A DNA stretch of 64,000 bases, taken from the NCBI RefSeq assembly GCF_963662805.1, contig NZ_OY759863.1, positions 310,001 to 374,000 on the forward strand, read 5' to 3'. Positions 9,358 to 18,130 of the stretch are shown here, piece by piece; within the stretch, counting starts at the first letter, position 1, and the number at the start of each line of letters is the position of its first letter. Position numbers and translations under genes: made by a program. The notes below the pieces were generated by a model. That model saw only the letters and a program-made list of their open reading frames with translations, was not told the origin of the DNA and did no database searches. The DNA comes from an uncultured Cohaesibacter sp. (GTDB taxonomy: Bacteria > Pseudomonadota > Alphaproteobacteria > Rhizobiales > Cohaesibacteraceae).

Positions 9358-9460
9358 GAACTCGTCGATTGAGGCGGGATTTCTGCGACTTTTGCCAAGT
9401 GAGCCAATCGATAAAATTTTAGGCATTCCCATAGAGCTTTGTTAAAAGCCGGCGTTTAAA

Positions 9461-9763
9461 ATGCCGCGCATGATTTCTGCTTTATCCATATCGACCGCGG
9501 GTATGATCAACGCCGCTGACAGGCTGCAAGATATCGCCATCGGTATCGCCAATCCTGTGCCTGATCGTGGGCAACAGCCTGCCGTCAAGGCAGAACGCGA
9601 AGTCTTGCCCGAAGAGCCGATTGCTCCTGCCAGTGCGTCCCCCAGTCTCGATCCAAGTCGTCTTGTGGAATTGATCGAGACGGAACATGCCTTCAAGGCA
9701 AGCGCCCTTGCGACCAAGTCGATCGCTGCGGCCTCGCAAGAGCTTATGGAAGCCCTGCGTTAA
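9461..9763 (+). CDS. Miniature flagellar rod/hook-like protein
   Basis: A 100-residue protein with the two terminal signatures of flagellar axial proteins and almost nothing between them. The N-terminus MISALSISTAGMINAADRLQ resembles the FlgC/FlgG-type N-terminal helix, and the C-terminus (LVELIETEHAFKASALATK, then a helix to LMEALR) resembles the conserved C-terminal heptad region. The middle (about 30-65) is Pro- and Glu-rich. No other flagellar genes are nearby, so it may be an orphan rod-related protein or one reused elsewhere. The assignment is by pattern only. Confidence 0.6.
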   Translation: MPRMISALSISTAGMINAADRLQDIAIGIANPVPDRGQQPAVKAEREVLPEEPIAPASASPSLDPSRLVELIETEHAFKASALATKSIAAASQELMEALR

Positions 9764-9801
9764 ACTACCTATTTACTCGGCAAATTGTTTGAAAATTCGG
9801 C

Positions 9802-10935
9802 TCAGTCGTTACGCGCCTGATCGAGGATGCGTTTGCACTCGAGCAGTTCGAACAGGGTCGACTGCAGGCGTCTGACATCATCCTTTGCCATCTTCGGCCC
9901 ATCACGATGACCAGCCTGGGTGCTGTCCGACCTTCCTCGAAAACGAGAGAATAATCCCGAACGCTGCTCTTCTTCGAGCATGCGCGCACGACCATCTTCG
10001 ATCGTAAAGGAGGCATCTTCCCCTCGCAGGAACTTCGGATCCCCATCGCTGAGATCCTTCGGGCCTGCCGGGCCTTGCATCGGCATCTCGGCTTCGTGCG
10101 GCATCGCAGTCTGTTGCGGTGGTGCGGATTGGCTCGGAGCTGGATGTTGAGGTGCCTGCTGCTGGGGGGGCAACTGAGGAGCCGGGTGGGGCACAGGCCT
10201 TGTCAGATGAGGCGGCTGCTGATGTGGCTGATGAGGGACAACAACCGGAGCAGGTTGCTCATGAGGCCGAATATGCTGAGGCTGAGCCTGTGGCGCTGGC
10301 ACGGGCTGCGCCACACGCGCTTCGGGCTGAATGTGGGGCGGAGCGACCGGCGCTTGTTCAACCGGATAGGCAAAAGCCGTTGCCGTCTGGCCCGTCTCCA
10401 CCCGGCGAGCGGCCTGGGTCAGCATTTGCTGCGCCGATTGCGGATGCTCGTGAACGGGCGGTTGATGCGAAGTGGGAGGAGCGAAGGGCGCCTGCTGCAC
10501 TTGCGGCATAGCGTGCTGTGGGGTCTGATATGGTGCTGAGGGCGTGACAAGTGGCGGGCGCTGTAGTTCAAGCTGATTGGGTTCGGCGGCGTGAGCCGTG
10601 GCAGAGTATGAAATTTCCGCGCCCGGGCTGTGTCCCTCCCCGCCATCGAGCGAAGGATCGCCTTCTCCCAACACGGAATCGATTACATGCCGTACGCCCT
10701 GCTCCTTGAGAATCCGCTGCACACCCTTGATCGTGTAGCCTTCGTCGTAGAGCAGGTGTCGGATGCCACGGAGAAGCTCGACATCATCGGGGCGGTAGTA
10801 ACGGCGACCTCCCCCGCGCTTCATCGGCTTGATTTGCGCAAATCGTGTCTCCCAGAAACGGAGCACGTGCTGGGGCAGATCGAGGTCTTCCGCGACTTCA
10901 CTTATCGTTCGGAATGCATCAGGACTCTTGCGCAA
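9802..10935 (-). CDS. MerR-family regulator with long Pro/Gln/His linker
   Basis: A DNA-binding regulator. The N-terminal MerR winged helix-turn-helix (about 1-75) reads FRTISEVAEDLDLPQHVLRFWETRF, then KPMKRGGGRRYYRPDDVELLRG. It is followed by an about 180-residue low-complexity stretch rich in Pro, Gln and His (about 125-300), and a short C-terminal helix (DVRRLQSTLFELLECKRILD). I chose TTG at 10935 because AGGTGG sits just upstream and the protein then begins MRKSPDAF, as relatives do; GTG at 10944 is the alternative. It lies downstream of ihfA in the usual Rhizobiales arrangement. Its targets are unknown, and the linker is much longer than in the relatives I know. Confidence 0.88.
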   Translation of the reverse strand: MRKSPDAFRTISEVAEDLDLPQHVLRFWETRFAQIKPMKRGGGRRYYRPDDVELLRGIRHLLYDEGYTIKGVQRILKEQGVRHVIDSVLGEGDPSLDGGEGHSPGAEISYSATAHAAEPNQLELQRPPLVTPSAPYQTPQHAMPQVQQAPFAPPTSHQPPVHEHPQSAQQMLTQAARRVETGQTATAFAYPVEQAPVAPPHIQPEARVAQPVPAPQAQPQHIRPHEQPAPVVVPHQPHQQPPHLTRPVPHPAPQLPPQQQAPQHPAPSQSAPPQQTAMPHEAEMPMQGPAGPKDLSDGDPKFLRGEDASFTIEDGRARMLEEEQRSGLFSRFRGRSDSTQAGHRDGPKMAKDDVRRLQSTLFELLECKRILDQARND

Positions 10936-11104
10936 GATATCCACCTAACTCGCGTTCGCTTGTTTCCGCCGCCAGAAGAATTTCGGATGAGTCCATTGAG
11001 GCCAAGTTTCATCCAAACCTGGCCAAGGAAGCTTCACACCTTTGCTCTGACTCTAAACCTGTTGGGTTTTCCGAATGGAACCCGCACACCCGCGTATGTC
11101 GGTT

Positions 11105-11410
11105 CTATTCTGGAGAAAGAGAGTCGTTGATTTTCTTTTTCAAGACATTGGAAGGCTTGAACACCATCACCCGGCGAGGGGAAATGGGAACTTCCTCACC
11201 TGTCTTGGGGTTGCGCCCGACCCGTTCGTTCTTGTCACGAACAAAGAAAGTGCCGAAAGAGGAGAGTTTGACCTGTTGTCCTTCGACGAGACAGTTACTC
11301 ACTTCTTCCAAGACCATCTCGACAAGTTCCGCGGATTCAGTGCGCGAAAGCCCGACTTTTTGGTAGACAGCTTCGCACAAATCTGCGCGCGTTACCGTTT
11401 TGCCCCCCAT
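11105..11410 (-). CDS. ihfA: Integration host factor alpha subunit
   Basis: A 101-residue DNABII protein that forms the IHF heterodimer with IhfB and bends DNA sharply. It begins GGKTVTRADLCEAVYQKVGLS and carries the family signature GTFFVRDKNERVGRNPKTGEE with the proline-tipped beta arm (about 60-80), ending RVMVFKPSNVLKKKIN. The length is normal. It sits between fabH (207 bases upstream) and the MerR gene (169 bases downstream) in the same direction. Confidence 0.96.
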   Translation of the reverse strand: MGGKTVTRADLCEAVYQKVGLSRTESAELVEMVLEEVSNCLVEGQQVKLSSFGTFFVRDKNERVGRNPKTGEEVPISPRRVMVFKPSNVLKKKINDSLSPE

Positions 11411-11617
11411 GTCACAATCCTCTTATTATTAAGCGTGATTTCTCAATGACTCATCTGGTCCGAGAAGGGTATTGCTGGAATCTGAATCCGTCAACTGCCG
11501 GGATGCGGAAATATTGGCCGGAACAGGTATCAATCTGTCGCAAGTTGCACCAATTTTAAGGCAAACGACAGATCGAAGCCGAAGTTTTGAACGATTATGA
11601 TTATCGAAGGCTAAAAG

Positions 11618-12595
11618 TCACCAACGTAGAAGGACGGATCCCCATGTAAAGCCGCCACCCATGGCCTCGAGCATGACCAGATCACCTTTCTGGATCCGCC
11701 CGTCTCTTGCGGCCTCATTGAGGGCAAGAGGAATCGAGGCTGCAGAGGTGTTGCCGTGCCGGTTGACCGTGATGACCACCTTCTCGGACGGGATCCCGAG
11801 TTTCTTGGCGCTCGCATCAATGATGCGCTTGTTGGCCTGATGAGGCACGAACCAGTCGAGATCGTCCGCCGTGATGCCGGTGGCCTTGAAGGCGTCGATG
11901 ATCACATCGGTGATCATGCCAACCGCATGTTTGAAGACTTCCTTGCCTTCCATGCGCAGATAGCCGGTCGTCTTTGTCGTGGATGGACCGCCGTCAACAA
12001 ACAGCTTGTCCTTGTGGCGCCCGTCGGACCGAATGTGGCTGGTCAGAATGCCGCGATCGGAGACGTCGCCGGTGCCTTCTTCGGCCTTCAGGATGACGGC
12101 CCCTGCCCCATCGCCAAACAGGACGCAGGTGGTGCGGTCATCGAAATCGAGAATGCGCGAGAAGGTCTCGGCACCGATCACCAGAACGGCCTTTGCCTTG
12201 CCGCACTGGATATAGAGATCGGCCGTGGACAGGGCGAAGACGAAACCGGAGCAAACGGCCTGCATGTCGAAGGCTGCGCCGTGATTGATCCCGAGCATGT
12301 TCTGGATGGCAACAGAGGTTGCCGGGAACGTGTTGTCAGGCGTCGCGGTAGCGCAAATGATCAGGTCGATTTCCTGAGCATCCATGCCGGCATTTTCCAG
12401 TGCGGACAGGGCAGCCTTGTAGCCCAGATCCGACGTAAATTCCCCTTCAGCCGCAAAATGGCGCTGTTCGATACCCGTCCTCTGACGAATCCATTCATCC
12501 GACGTGTCGACTGTCTTTGCCAATTCGTCGTTGGTTACAAGGTTTTCAGGCAGGTAGGACCCGGATCCTACTATGACGGACCGTAACACGCTCAC
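11618..12595 (-). CDS. fabH: Beta-ketoacyl-ACP synthase III
   Basis: A 325-residue KASIII that condenses acetyl-CoA with malonyl-ACP to start fatty-acid synthesis. The catalytic triad is visible: Cys in DMQAVCSGFVFALS (about 113), His in WFVPHQANKRI (about 247) and Asn in NRHGNTSAASIP (about 277). The start is GTG at 12595, immediately after the plsX stop codon, with GAGGAG nine bases upstream inside the end of plsX. This implies translational coupling with plsX. Confidence 0.97.
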   Translation of the reverse strand: MSVLRSVIVGSGSYLPENLVTNDELAKTVDTSDEWIRQRTGIEQRHFAAEGEFTSDLGYKAALSALENAGMDAQEIDLIICATATPDNTFPATSVAIQNMLGINHGAAFDMQAVCSGFVFALSTADLYIQCGKAKAVLVIGAETFSRILDFDDRTTCVLFGDGAGAVILKAEEGTGDVSDRGILTSHIRSDGRHKDKLFVDGGPSTTKTTGYLRMEGKEVFKHAVGMITDVIIDAFKATGITADDLDWFVPHQANKRIIDASAKKLGIPSEKVVITVNRHGNTSAASIPLALNEAARDGRIQKGDLVMLEAMGGGFTWGSVLLRW

Positions 12596-13648
12596 TTATG
12601 CGTTCTCCTCGTCAACCGCGAAGCGGTTTTTATGATAAACAGACAGATCCTGTTCAATTTTTTCAGTAAGGCCGTTCTTGACCATGTCGTAGGCGAGTCC
12701 GATTGCACCGGCAAAGCCTTCGCCGTCGGTGCCGCCATGGCTCTTGATCACGATGCCGTTGAGGCCAAGAAAGACACCGCCGTTGACTTTGCGCGGGTCC
12801 ATCTTCTCCCTCAGCCGATCAAAGGCAGATTTTGCAAAGAGATAGCCGATTCGGGACATCAACGTGCGGGACATTGCCGAGCGCAGATATTCGCCGAGCT
12901 GCTTGGCCGTGCCCTCCGCAGTCTTCAAAGCGATGTTGCCCGAGAAACCTTCAGTGACCACCACATCGACGGCCCCGGTTCCCAGATCATCGCCTTCAAC
13001 GAAGCCTTTGTAATGCAATTGCGGCAAGTCGAAGTCGCGCAGCATGCGCCCGGCTTCCTTGACCTCGTCAAGACCCTTGATGTCTTCCTCGCCGATGTTG
13101 AGCAGGCCCACGGTCGGACGTTCGATGCCGAACAGGGCCCGCGCCATCGCGCCGCCCATCATGGCAAAGTCGATCAACTGCTGGGCATCGGCACCAATGT
13201 TGGCACCGACATCAAGCACGACGCTTTCACCGCGCAAGGTGGGCCAGATCGCGGCGATGGCCGGACGTTCGATATCAGCCATGGTGCGCAGGCAGAATTT
13301 CGACATCGCCATCAGCGCACCGGTGTTGCCCGCGGAGACGCAGACATCGGCGTCGCCCGTTTTGGTCGCCTCGATCGATTGCCACATGCTGGACTTGCCA
13401 CGCCCGCGGCGCAGAGCCTGACTGGGGCGCTCGTCCATCTGAATGACGATTTCGCAATGATGGAAGGTGCTGGCCTGCTTGACGCGGGGATAATCCTCGA
13501 GCATGGGCTCGACCATCTCCCTGTCGCCATAAAGCACATAGCGAATGTCTGGATGCCGGACGAGCGCAATGTCGGCCCCTTCCAACACGATGGACGGACC
13601 GTGGTCGCCACCCATCACATCTAGCGCTATCTTGATCTTATCGGGCAT
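12596..13648 (-). CDS. plsX: Phosphate acyltransferase PlsX
   Basis: Makes acyl-phosphate from acyl-ACP, the first step of the PlsX/PlsY route to phosphatidic acid. About 350 residues, starting IKIALDVMGGDHGPS, with SAGNTGALMA near 105 and FVEGDDLGTGAVDVVVTEGFSGNIALK near 218-245. ATG at 13648 (MPDKIKIALD) looks better than the GTG six bases upstream. Directly abuts fabH; DUF177 lies upstream in the same direction. Confidence 0.96.
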   Translation of the reverse strand: MPDKIKIALDVMGGDHGPSIVLEGADIALVRHPDIRYVLYGDREMVEPMLEDYPRVKQASTFHHCEIVIQMDERPSQALRRGRGKSSMWQSIEATKTGDADVCVSAGNTGALMAMSKFCLRTMADIERPAIAAIWPTLRGESVVLDVGANIGADAQQLIDFAMMGGAMARALFGIERPTVGLLNIGEEDIKGLDEVKEAGRMLRDFDLPQLHYKGFVEGDDLGTGAVDVVVTEGFSGNIALKTAEGTAKQLGEYLRSAMSRTLMSRIGYLFAKSAFDRLREKMDPRKVNGGVFLGLNGIVIKSHGGTDGEGFAGAIGLAYDMVKNGLTEKIEQDLSVYHKNRFAVDEENA

Positions 13649-13822
13649 TCTCACTTCTCTGTGCTTTGGCTCTTCCTACCGGCGCGGAGGGCTGGGAGCG
13701 TTGAAACTGGTCAATTGCAGGCCAATTGCCCAAAAGTCGTACACTGGCGCGTCAGACTTGATGGACAATATCCATTTCCCGTCAAGAAACAACCGCCTTC
13801 TTGGGGGGCCTGCCCAAAGGCC

Positions 13823-14425
13823 CTAGTTTTGATCGTCTTTTGACAACTTGTCTTTCAGCCCTGCCAAGGCGGCAAAAGGCTTGTTCTCATCCGATTTGGC
13901 GGGATCATCTTCCATATGGCCGTCGAATTCGACACCGGGAAGGCGCGGATAGTCATCAAGGGCCATGGCGAAGAACTCTTCCGCATAGACCCCGATATCA
14001 ACCTCGTCGCCGGAGAAGGTTTCCGGCGGATCCTCACCTTCTGGGTCGACGACCATTTCCCCGCCGGTTTCGGTATTGTTGGCCCTCAGGGCAAAGGGAG
14101 AGCCTTCGGGCAGCAGGGTCAGGACCAGCGGTTCATCGATGGTTTCTGGCACCGGCTGGAGCGTGACCACACAGGCCTGCTCGACCTCCCCCATAACACG
14201 GCCTTCAATGCGGGCGCCGGTCTTCTTCCAGGGAAAGACCTTGGCATCGACGGAATAGGAATGAACGGCCAGAACACCCAGACGCTCGCGCAGCTTCTCG
14301 CAAGTGGCGGCATCGGCAGACGCCTTGACCGTCTCGCCCAGACTTTTCAGCCGTGCAATCGTAACCGGGAGTGACAGGACGGGATCAATGATGGGATTGT
14401 CTTCCATCGTCTCTTTCCTTGCCAT
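13823..14425 (-). CDS. DUF177 (YceD-family) protein
   Basis: About 200 residues, YceD/DUF177 family. The conserved signature appears as CVVTLQPVPETIDEPL (about 105-120), followed by an acidic stretch with VDPEGEDPPETFSGDEVDIGVYAEEFFAMALDDYPRL split over about 150-185. In other bacteria the family is tied to 23S rRNA accumulation and neighbours rpmF and plsX; here plsX follows 174 bases downstream. The start at 14425 (MARKETMEDN) has GGAAGAGA before it. The longer frame to 14494 has no such support. Confidence 0.9.
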   Translation of the reverse strand: MARKETMEDNPIIDPVLSLPVTIARLKSLGETVKASADAATCEKLRERLGVLAVHSYSVDAKVFPWKKTGARIEGRVMGEVEQACVVTLQPVPETIDEPLVLTLLPEGSPFALRANNTETGGEMVVDPEGEDPPETFSGDEVDIGVYAEEFFAMALDDYPRLPGVEFDGHMEDDPAKSDENKPFAALAGLKDKLSKDDQN

Positions 14426-14567
14426 GGGGATGTCTCTTCCTTGATGCTTGTTCGCGATAGCCCTATCGCTTCCCTCTTCTGCTACAAATAACACATCATT
14501 AGCAATGGATGAGCACAGCTTTTGGGCAGTTTTCCGTAAGGTTATGCATTGAGCATCGCGAAAATGC

Positions 14568-15113
14568 TCATTTGCTGCGAGCAGGAATGTCCGCGAATTC
14601 GATGCTGCCGGTCAGGAAATCCTGAGGCTGCTGCTCATCGAGGCGGGCTGCACAGGCAAGCACATAGGTTGCCAGATCCCGCGCTTCAACTCTGGTTTCG
14701 GGATCATCGGCAAAAATGTTACGCGACAGGGCTTCGGCGAGCTTGTCCTCGCTCACCTCGCGCGCGTCGTCATAGGCCTCGACCCTGCCATAGAAATGTT
14801 GGGCCATTTTCTTGATCTTCTTGGGCACCGACAGATCCCCAATGCCGCGTTCGCGCAGGGAATCGTCCATGTCCCGGAAGAAGCGATCAAACACCGCCTG
14901 AGCCAGAGCCTTGGCCTCCCGATCCTCATTGCGCAAGCGGTGCATCAGCATGTAGGCATGCAGCACGATCATCTCGAAACGGCCGTTGGTCGTGTCTTCG
15001 ACGCCATAGTCCAAATAGAAGACCGGCTGCCTCGCCCGTGCCACGATTGCGTCATAGAGTTTCGCTGCACTTTTTTCCCGATCGGTTTCCTTGCGGAATA
15101 GTTTGAAGATCAT
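14568..15113 (-). CDS. Ubiquinol-cytochrome c chaperone (CBP3 family)
   Basis: A 181-residue alpha-helical protein of the CBP3/UQCC1 family, which helps assemble cytochrome b into the bc1 complex. The typical core is DTTNGRFEMIVLHAYMLMHRL (about 60-80) and AQAVFDRFFRDMDDSLRERGIGDLSVPKKIKKMAQHFYGR (two stretches, about 88-130). It precedes DUF177 and is divergent from bamE, whose start lies 281 bases away. Confidence 0.92.
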   Translation of the reverse strand: MIFKLFRKETDREKSAAKLYDAIVARARQPVFYLDYGVEDTTNGRFEMIVLHAYMLMHRLRNEDREAKALAQAVFDRFFRDMDDSLRERGIGDLSVPKKIKKMAQHFYGRVEAYDDAREVSEDKLAEALSRNIFADDPETRVEARDLATYVLACAARLDEQQPQDFLTGSIEFADIPARSK

Positions 15114-15394
15114 CTGCTTGTCCGTTCGAACCTGTGGTCTTTGCTGCCTGACCCGTATGGCTGATGACTGGCGGCCAGTCTCAGCGGCCGGTCATGGTGG
15201 GCGAATTGCACACATTCCTAACCGATATGGGATAGGATTTGCCAGAATTCATTCCTCCTGTGGGCAACAAAGATTGCATTCGGGGGGCAAAAAGGATACC
15301 GATCATGTCCAACACTGGTCCACTGCTCCTTGCGATTGCTGATCGCAGACAGTGACCTGACTGGAACAGTAATCATCAGGAGTACCAGGCTCAA

Positions 15395-15895
15395 ATGCGC
15401 AGTTCGAGCTTCAAGACCATGGAAAATGGCACCAGATCAAGCACTCGCTCAGCTTTTTCGATGCGGTCCGTTGCCTTTGCCGTTTGTTGCGGCGGCTTGC
15501 TGTTGGCGGGCTGCATGACCGAAACCACCTCGGTGCACGGTTTTGTACCCTCTGAATATACCCTCGATCAGATTGCGGAAGGCTCAAGCCGCGAACAGGT
15601 TATCCTGACGCTCGGCTCCCCTTCTACGACGGCCAACTTCGGCAACGAGGTCTTCTATTATATTTCCCAGAAGCGCAAGCAGCCGGTTGCCTTCATGAAC
15701 CCCAAACCAGTCGATCAGACAGTTGTCGCCGTCTATTTCGATGAAGAGCAGAGGGTTTCCAGAACTGTCAAATATGGTCTGAAGGACGGCAAACTGTTCG
15801 ACTTCACCAACCAGGTCACACCGACAGGCGGTGAAGAGGTCAACTTCCTCAACCGCGTCATGAGCAACGTCGGACCTCAGCTTGGCGGCACATAA
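15395..15895 (+). CDS. bamE: Outer membrane assembly lipoprotein BamE
   Basis: A 166-residue SmpA/OmlA-family lipoprotein of the beta-barrel assembly machine. A long basic leader and a hydrophobic helix end in lipobox LLLAGC (Cys about 42), so the mature protein is lipid-anchored. The conserved domain starts GFVPSEYTLDQIAEGSSREQVILTLGSPS and includes FYYISQKRKQPVAF and VAVYFDEEQRV. ATG at 15395 is used; an in-frame ATG lies further in (MRSVAF), so the true signal peptide may be shorter. A strong terminator follows. Confidence 0.93.
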   Translation: MRSSSFKTMENGTRSSTRSAFSMRSVAFAVCCGGLLLAGCMTETTSVHGFVPSEYTLDQIAEGSSREQVILTLGSPSTTANFGNEVFYYISQKRKQPVAFMNPKPVDQTVVAVYFDEEQRVSRTVKYGLKDGKLFDFTNQVTPTGGEEVNFLNRVMSNVGPQLGGT

Positions 15896-15920
15896 GAGAT
15901 AAATAGAAGCGACATTTAGG

Positions 15921-15950
15921 GCCTTCGCAGCAATCTGCGAGGGCTTTTTT
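15921..15950 (+). terminator. Rho-independent terminator after bamE
   Basis: A 10-bp stem, GCCTTCGCAG (15921-15930) with CTGCGAGGGC (15935-15944), one wobble, loop CAAT, followed by six Ts. Confidence 0.9.
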
Positions 15951-15992
15951 GTCTTCCATCCATGAGATTGATGCTGGCGAGACCTCTAGGGG

Positions 15993-16988
15993 TCAGAAAT
16001 GCTCGAACGAGGCTTTCTTTGCAAGCGGCGTGATCCCGCCGTCTGCATTGATGCAGGTGACCCCTGCCCCTTCGATGATCCGCCCGATGCGGGTAACAGG
16101 GACACCAAGGCTTTCCGCCTCGTGGGCGATTGCCGGACGTTGACCGGGATCGGCGGTGAAGAGCAATTCGTAATCATCGCCACCAAACAGCACGCGCTCG
16201 AAAAGGTTTTGATCCTTTGCCAGCACATTGCGGGCTGCCAGGGACAGCGGGATGGCGGTTTCGGTGATTTCGACGCAGACATTGGCGGCTCTGGCCATCT
16301 TGGCGGCATCGCCGACGAGACCATCCGAGATATCCATGGCCGCGTTGGCCACCTCAAGCAGCAAGGGTGCGCAAGTGATGCGGGGTTGCGGCAGCAGGAA
16401 GCGATCCTTCAGCCAGTCCAGATCGGCCTTGCTGATGCCTTCGGGCAAACCGCCCTTCTGGATCAGCAGTCCCAATGCGCTGTCACCAATCGTACCAGTG
16501 ACATAGACATCGTCCCCGACGCGGGCACGCGGGCGCACGATCATCCTGCCTTTGGCGACCGTGCCAAAGGCCGTCACCGACAGGGTTAGGCGTTCGGGAT
16601 TCTTGACAGTGTCCCCGCCAATGAGCGGAAAGCCGAATTCTTCCTGATCCGCCTTCAAGCCAGCGCAGAAATCCGCGAGCCAGCTTTCCTGCCAGTCCGA
16701 CGGCAGTCCGAGCCCCAGCATATAGCCAAGCGGCGTTGCAGCCTTGGCGGCGAGATCGGAGAGATTGACCCGCAAGGCCTTCTTGGCGATATGCGAGGCC
16801 TGATCGTCTCGGAAGAAATGAATGTCTGCTACCAGCATGTCCTTGGTGACAACGAGTTGCCGGTCATCAGGGATGGACAGGAAGGCCGCATCGTCGGTGA
16901 GCCCGAATGAGGAATCGGGGTCACTGAGAGGGGCAAAATACTGCTCTATGAGGGTGCTTTCGCTGGGGCGTCCGGTCTTGTCTGCCAT
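15993..16988 (-). CDS. thiL: Thiamine-monophosphate kinase
   Basis: About 331 residues; phosphorylates thiamine monophosphate to the active diphosphate. The AIR-synthase-like fold shows SFGLTDDAAFL near 33, DMLVADIHFFRDDQ near 53, and GLPLIGGDT-type and MDISDGLVGDAAKMA motifs (about 211-225). The end has FGGDDYELLFTA near 265. The start is ATG 16988; a GTG three codons earlier is possible. It is the last gene of the glyA-to-thiL run and converges on bamE. Confidence 0.95.
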   Translation of the reverse strand: MADKTGRPSESTLIEQYFAPLSDPDSSFGLTDDAAFLSIPDDRQLVVTKDMLVADIHFFRDDQASHIAKKALRVNLSDLAAKAATPLGYMLGLGLPSDWQESWLADFCAGLKADQEEFGFPLIGGDTVKNPERLTLSVTAFGTVAKGRMIVRPRARVGDDVYVTGTIGDSALGLLIQKGGLPEGISKADLDWLKDRFLLPQPRITCAPLLLEVANAAMDISDGLVGDAAKMARAANVCVEITETAIPLSLAARNVLAKDQNLFERVLFGGDDYELLFTADPGQRPAIAHEAESLGVPVTRIGRIIEGAGVTCINADGGITPLAKKASFEHF

Positions 16989-17040
16989 CTCCCTCACAGT
17001 CCTTCAAATCTGCTGTAATGCGTGCCTTCAACGTTGGCTG

Positions 17041-17547
17041 TCAGTCAGCCATTTTCGGGGCAGACGGGCGTTTCTTGACCTCATCGGGCCGCAGGCTACG
17101 GGCCAGAGCGTCGAGGACGCCGTTCACCATGCGTGGCTCATCACCCTCAAAGAAGGCCTTTGCCACGTCGACATATTCGGTCAGGATCACCGCCGCCGGA
17201 ACATCCTTGCGGCTCTGAAGTTCATAGAGGCCACAGCGGAGCAGCGCACGCATCGTCGAGTCGATACGAGCAAGGGGCCAGCCCTTTTCCAGCGCATTGT
17301 GGATCATCGGATCCAGCGTCCGCTGTTCACGCACGACACCGGAAACAAGGTCCTTGAAATAGTCAAAATCGGCAGGGAGATAGAGTTCCTCATCCACCTC
17401 CTTGCCAAGGCGGTAGAGTTCAAACTCCTGAAGCACCTCGGTGAGAGGTGTTCCGCCGATGTCCATCTGATAGAGGGCCTGGACGGCGCCCAGACGGGCC
17501 GATCCGCGCTGATTTGCGGTGCGTACCGGTTTGTCCTGCTCGCTCAT
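17041..17547 (-). CDS. nusB: Transcription antitermination factor NusB
   Basis: A 168-residue all-helical NusB that works with NusE in rRNA antitermination. Family segments are GSARLGAVQALYQMDIGG near the N-terminus and the C-terminal DVPAAVILTEYVDVAKAFFEGDEPRMVNGVLDALARSLR region (about 117-157, read in pieces). Its ATG overlaps the ribH stop by four bases, showing translational coupling. Confidence 0.96.
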   Translation of the reverse strand: MSEQDKPVRTANQRGSARLGAVQALYQMDIGGTPLTEVLQEFELYRLGKEVDEELYLPADFDYFKDLVSGVVREQRTLDPMIHNALEKGWPLARIDSTMRALLRCGLYELQSRKDVPAAVILTEYVDVAKAFFEGDEPRMVNGVLDALARSLRPDEVKKRPSAPKMAD

Positions 17548-18002
17548 TCTTGAATACCGAATTTGTCGCGGAGTTCCACCATCGCCAAAGCGGCGCGGGC
17601 TGCGGCTCCACCTTTGTTCTTGTCGTCCACCCGGGCACGGGCCCAGGCCTGATCACCATTTTCCACGGTCTGGATGCCATTGCCGACCGCGATGCAACCC
17701 TCGACCGAGAGATCCATGATCGCGCGGGCGGATTCGTTCGAGACGATGTCGTAATGGGTGGTCTCGCCACGGATCACAACGCCGAGCGTGACATAACCAT
17801 CATAGTCATTGATGCCGTCCTCGACAGAGGCCAACGCCATCGACAGGGCTGCAGGAATTTCCAGCACACCCGGAACGGCAACCCGCTCATAGGTCGCTCC
17901 GGCTTCTTCCAACGCGGAAATTGCGCCGCGAACCAGTTCATCTGCCAGATCATCATAGAAACGGGCTTCGATGATCAGAATGTGTGAGGCTTTGTCGCTC
18001 AT
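17544..18002 (-). CDS. ribH: 6,7-dimethyl-8-ribityllumazine synthase
   Basis: A 152-residue lumazine synthase, the penultimate enzyme of riboflavin synthesis. It shows ILIIEARFYDDLADEL, the VPGVLEIPAALSMAL segment and GVVIRGETTHYDIVSNESARA with the catalytic histidine. The start at 18002 (MSDKASHI) gives the normal family length; the open frame runs 31 codons further but without family residues. Confidence 0.96.
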   Translation of the reverse strand: MSDKASHILIIEARFYDDLADELVRGAISALEEAGATYERVAVPGVLEIPAALSMALASVEDGINDYDGYVTLGVVIRGETTHYDIVSNESARAIMDLSVEGCIAVGNGIQTVENGDQAWARARVDDKNKGGAAARAALAMVELRDKFGIQE

Positions 18003-18130
18003 TGACGTAATCCCATTGTCGTAGCCGGCAAGATGCCGTGAGGGCGTGTCAAACCATGTCCCGCCCCGTTTGTCCAGTCCTATTTGGCAGTGCACCCGGC
18101 AAATGGTGACCTGTAGACGCCAGAACCTGT

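Noticed and set aside
9063..9359. 98-residue frame between the tRNA and 9461
   Set aside because: It ends inside the terminator, has no ribosome site, and the region is better explained as a structured RNA.
11756..12586. 276-residue frame opposite fabH
   Set aside because: Shadow of fabH.
12632..13624. 330-residue plus-strand frame opposite plsX
   Set aside because: Shadow of plsX; high-GC codon bias leaves the antisense frame open.
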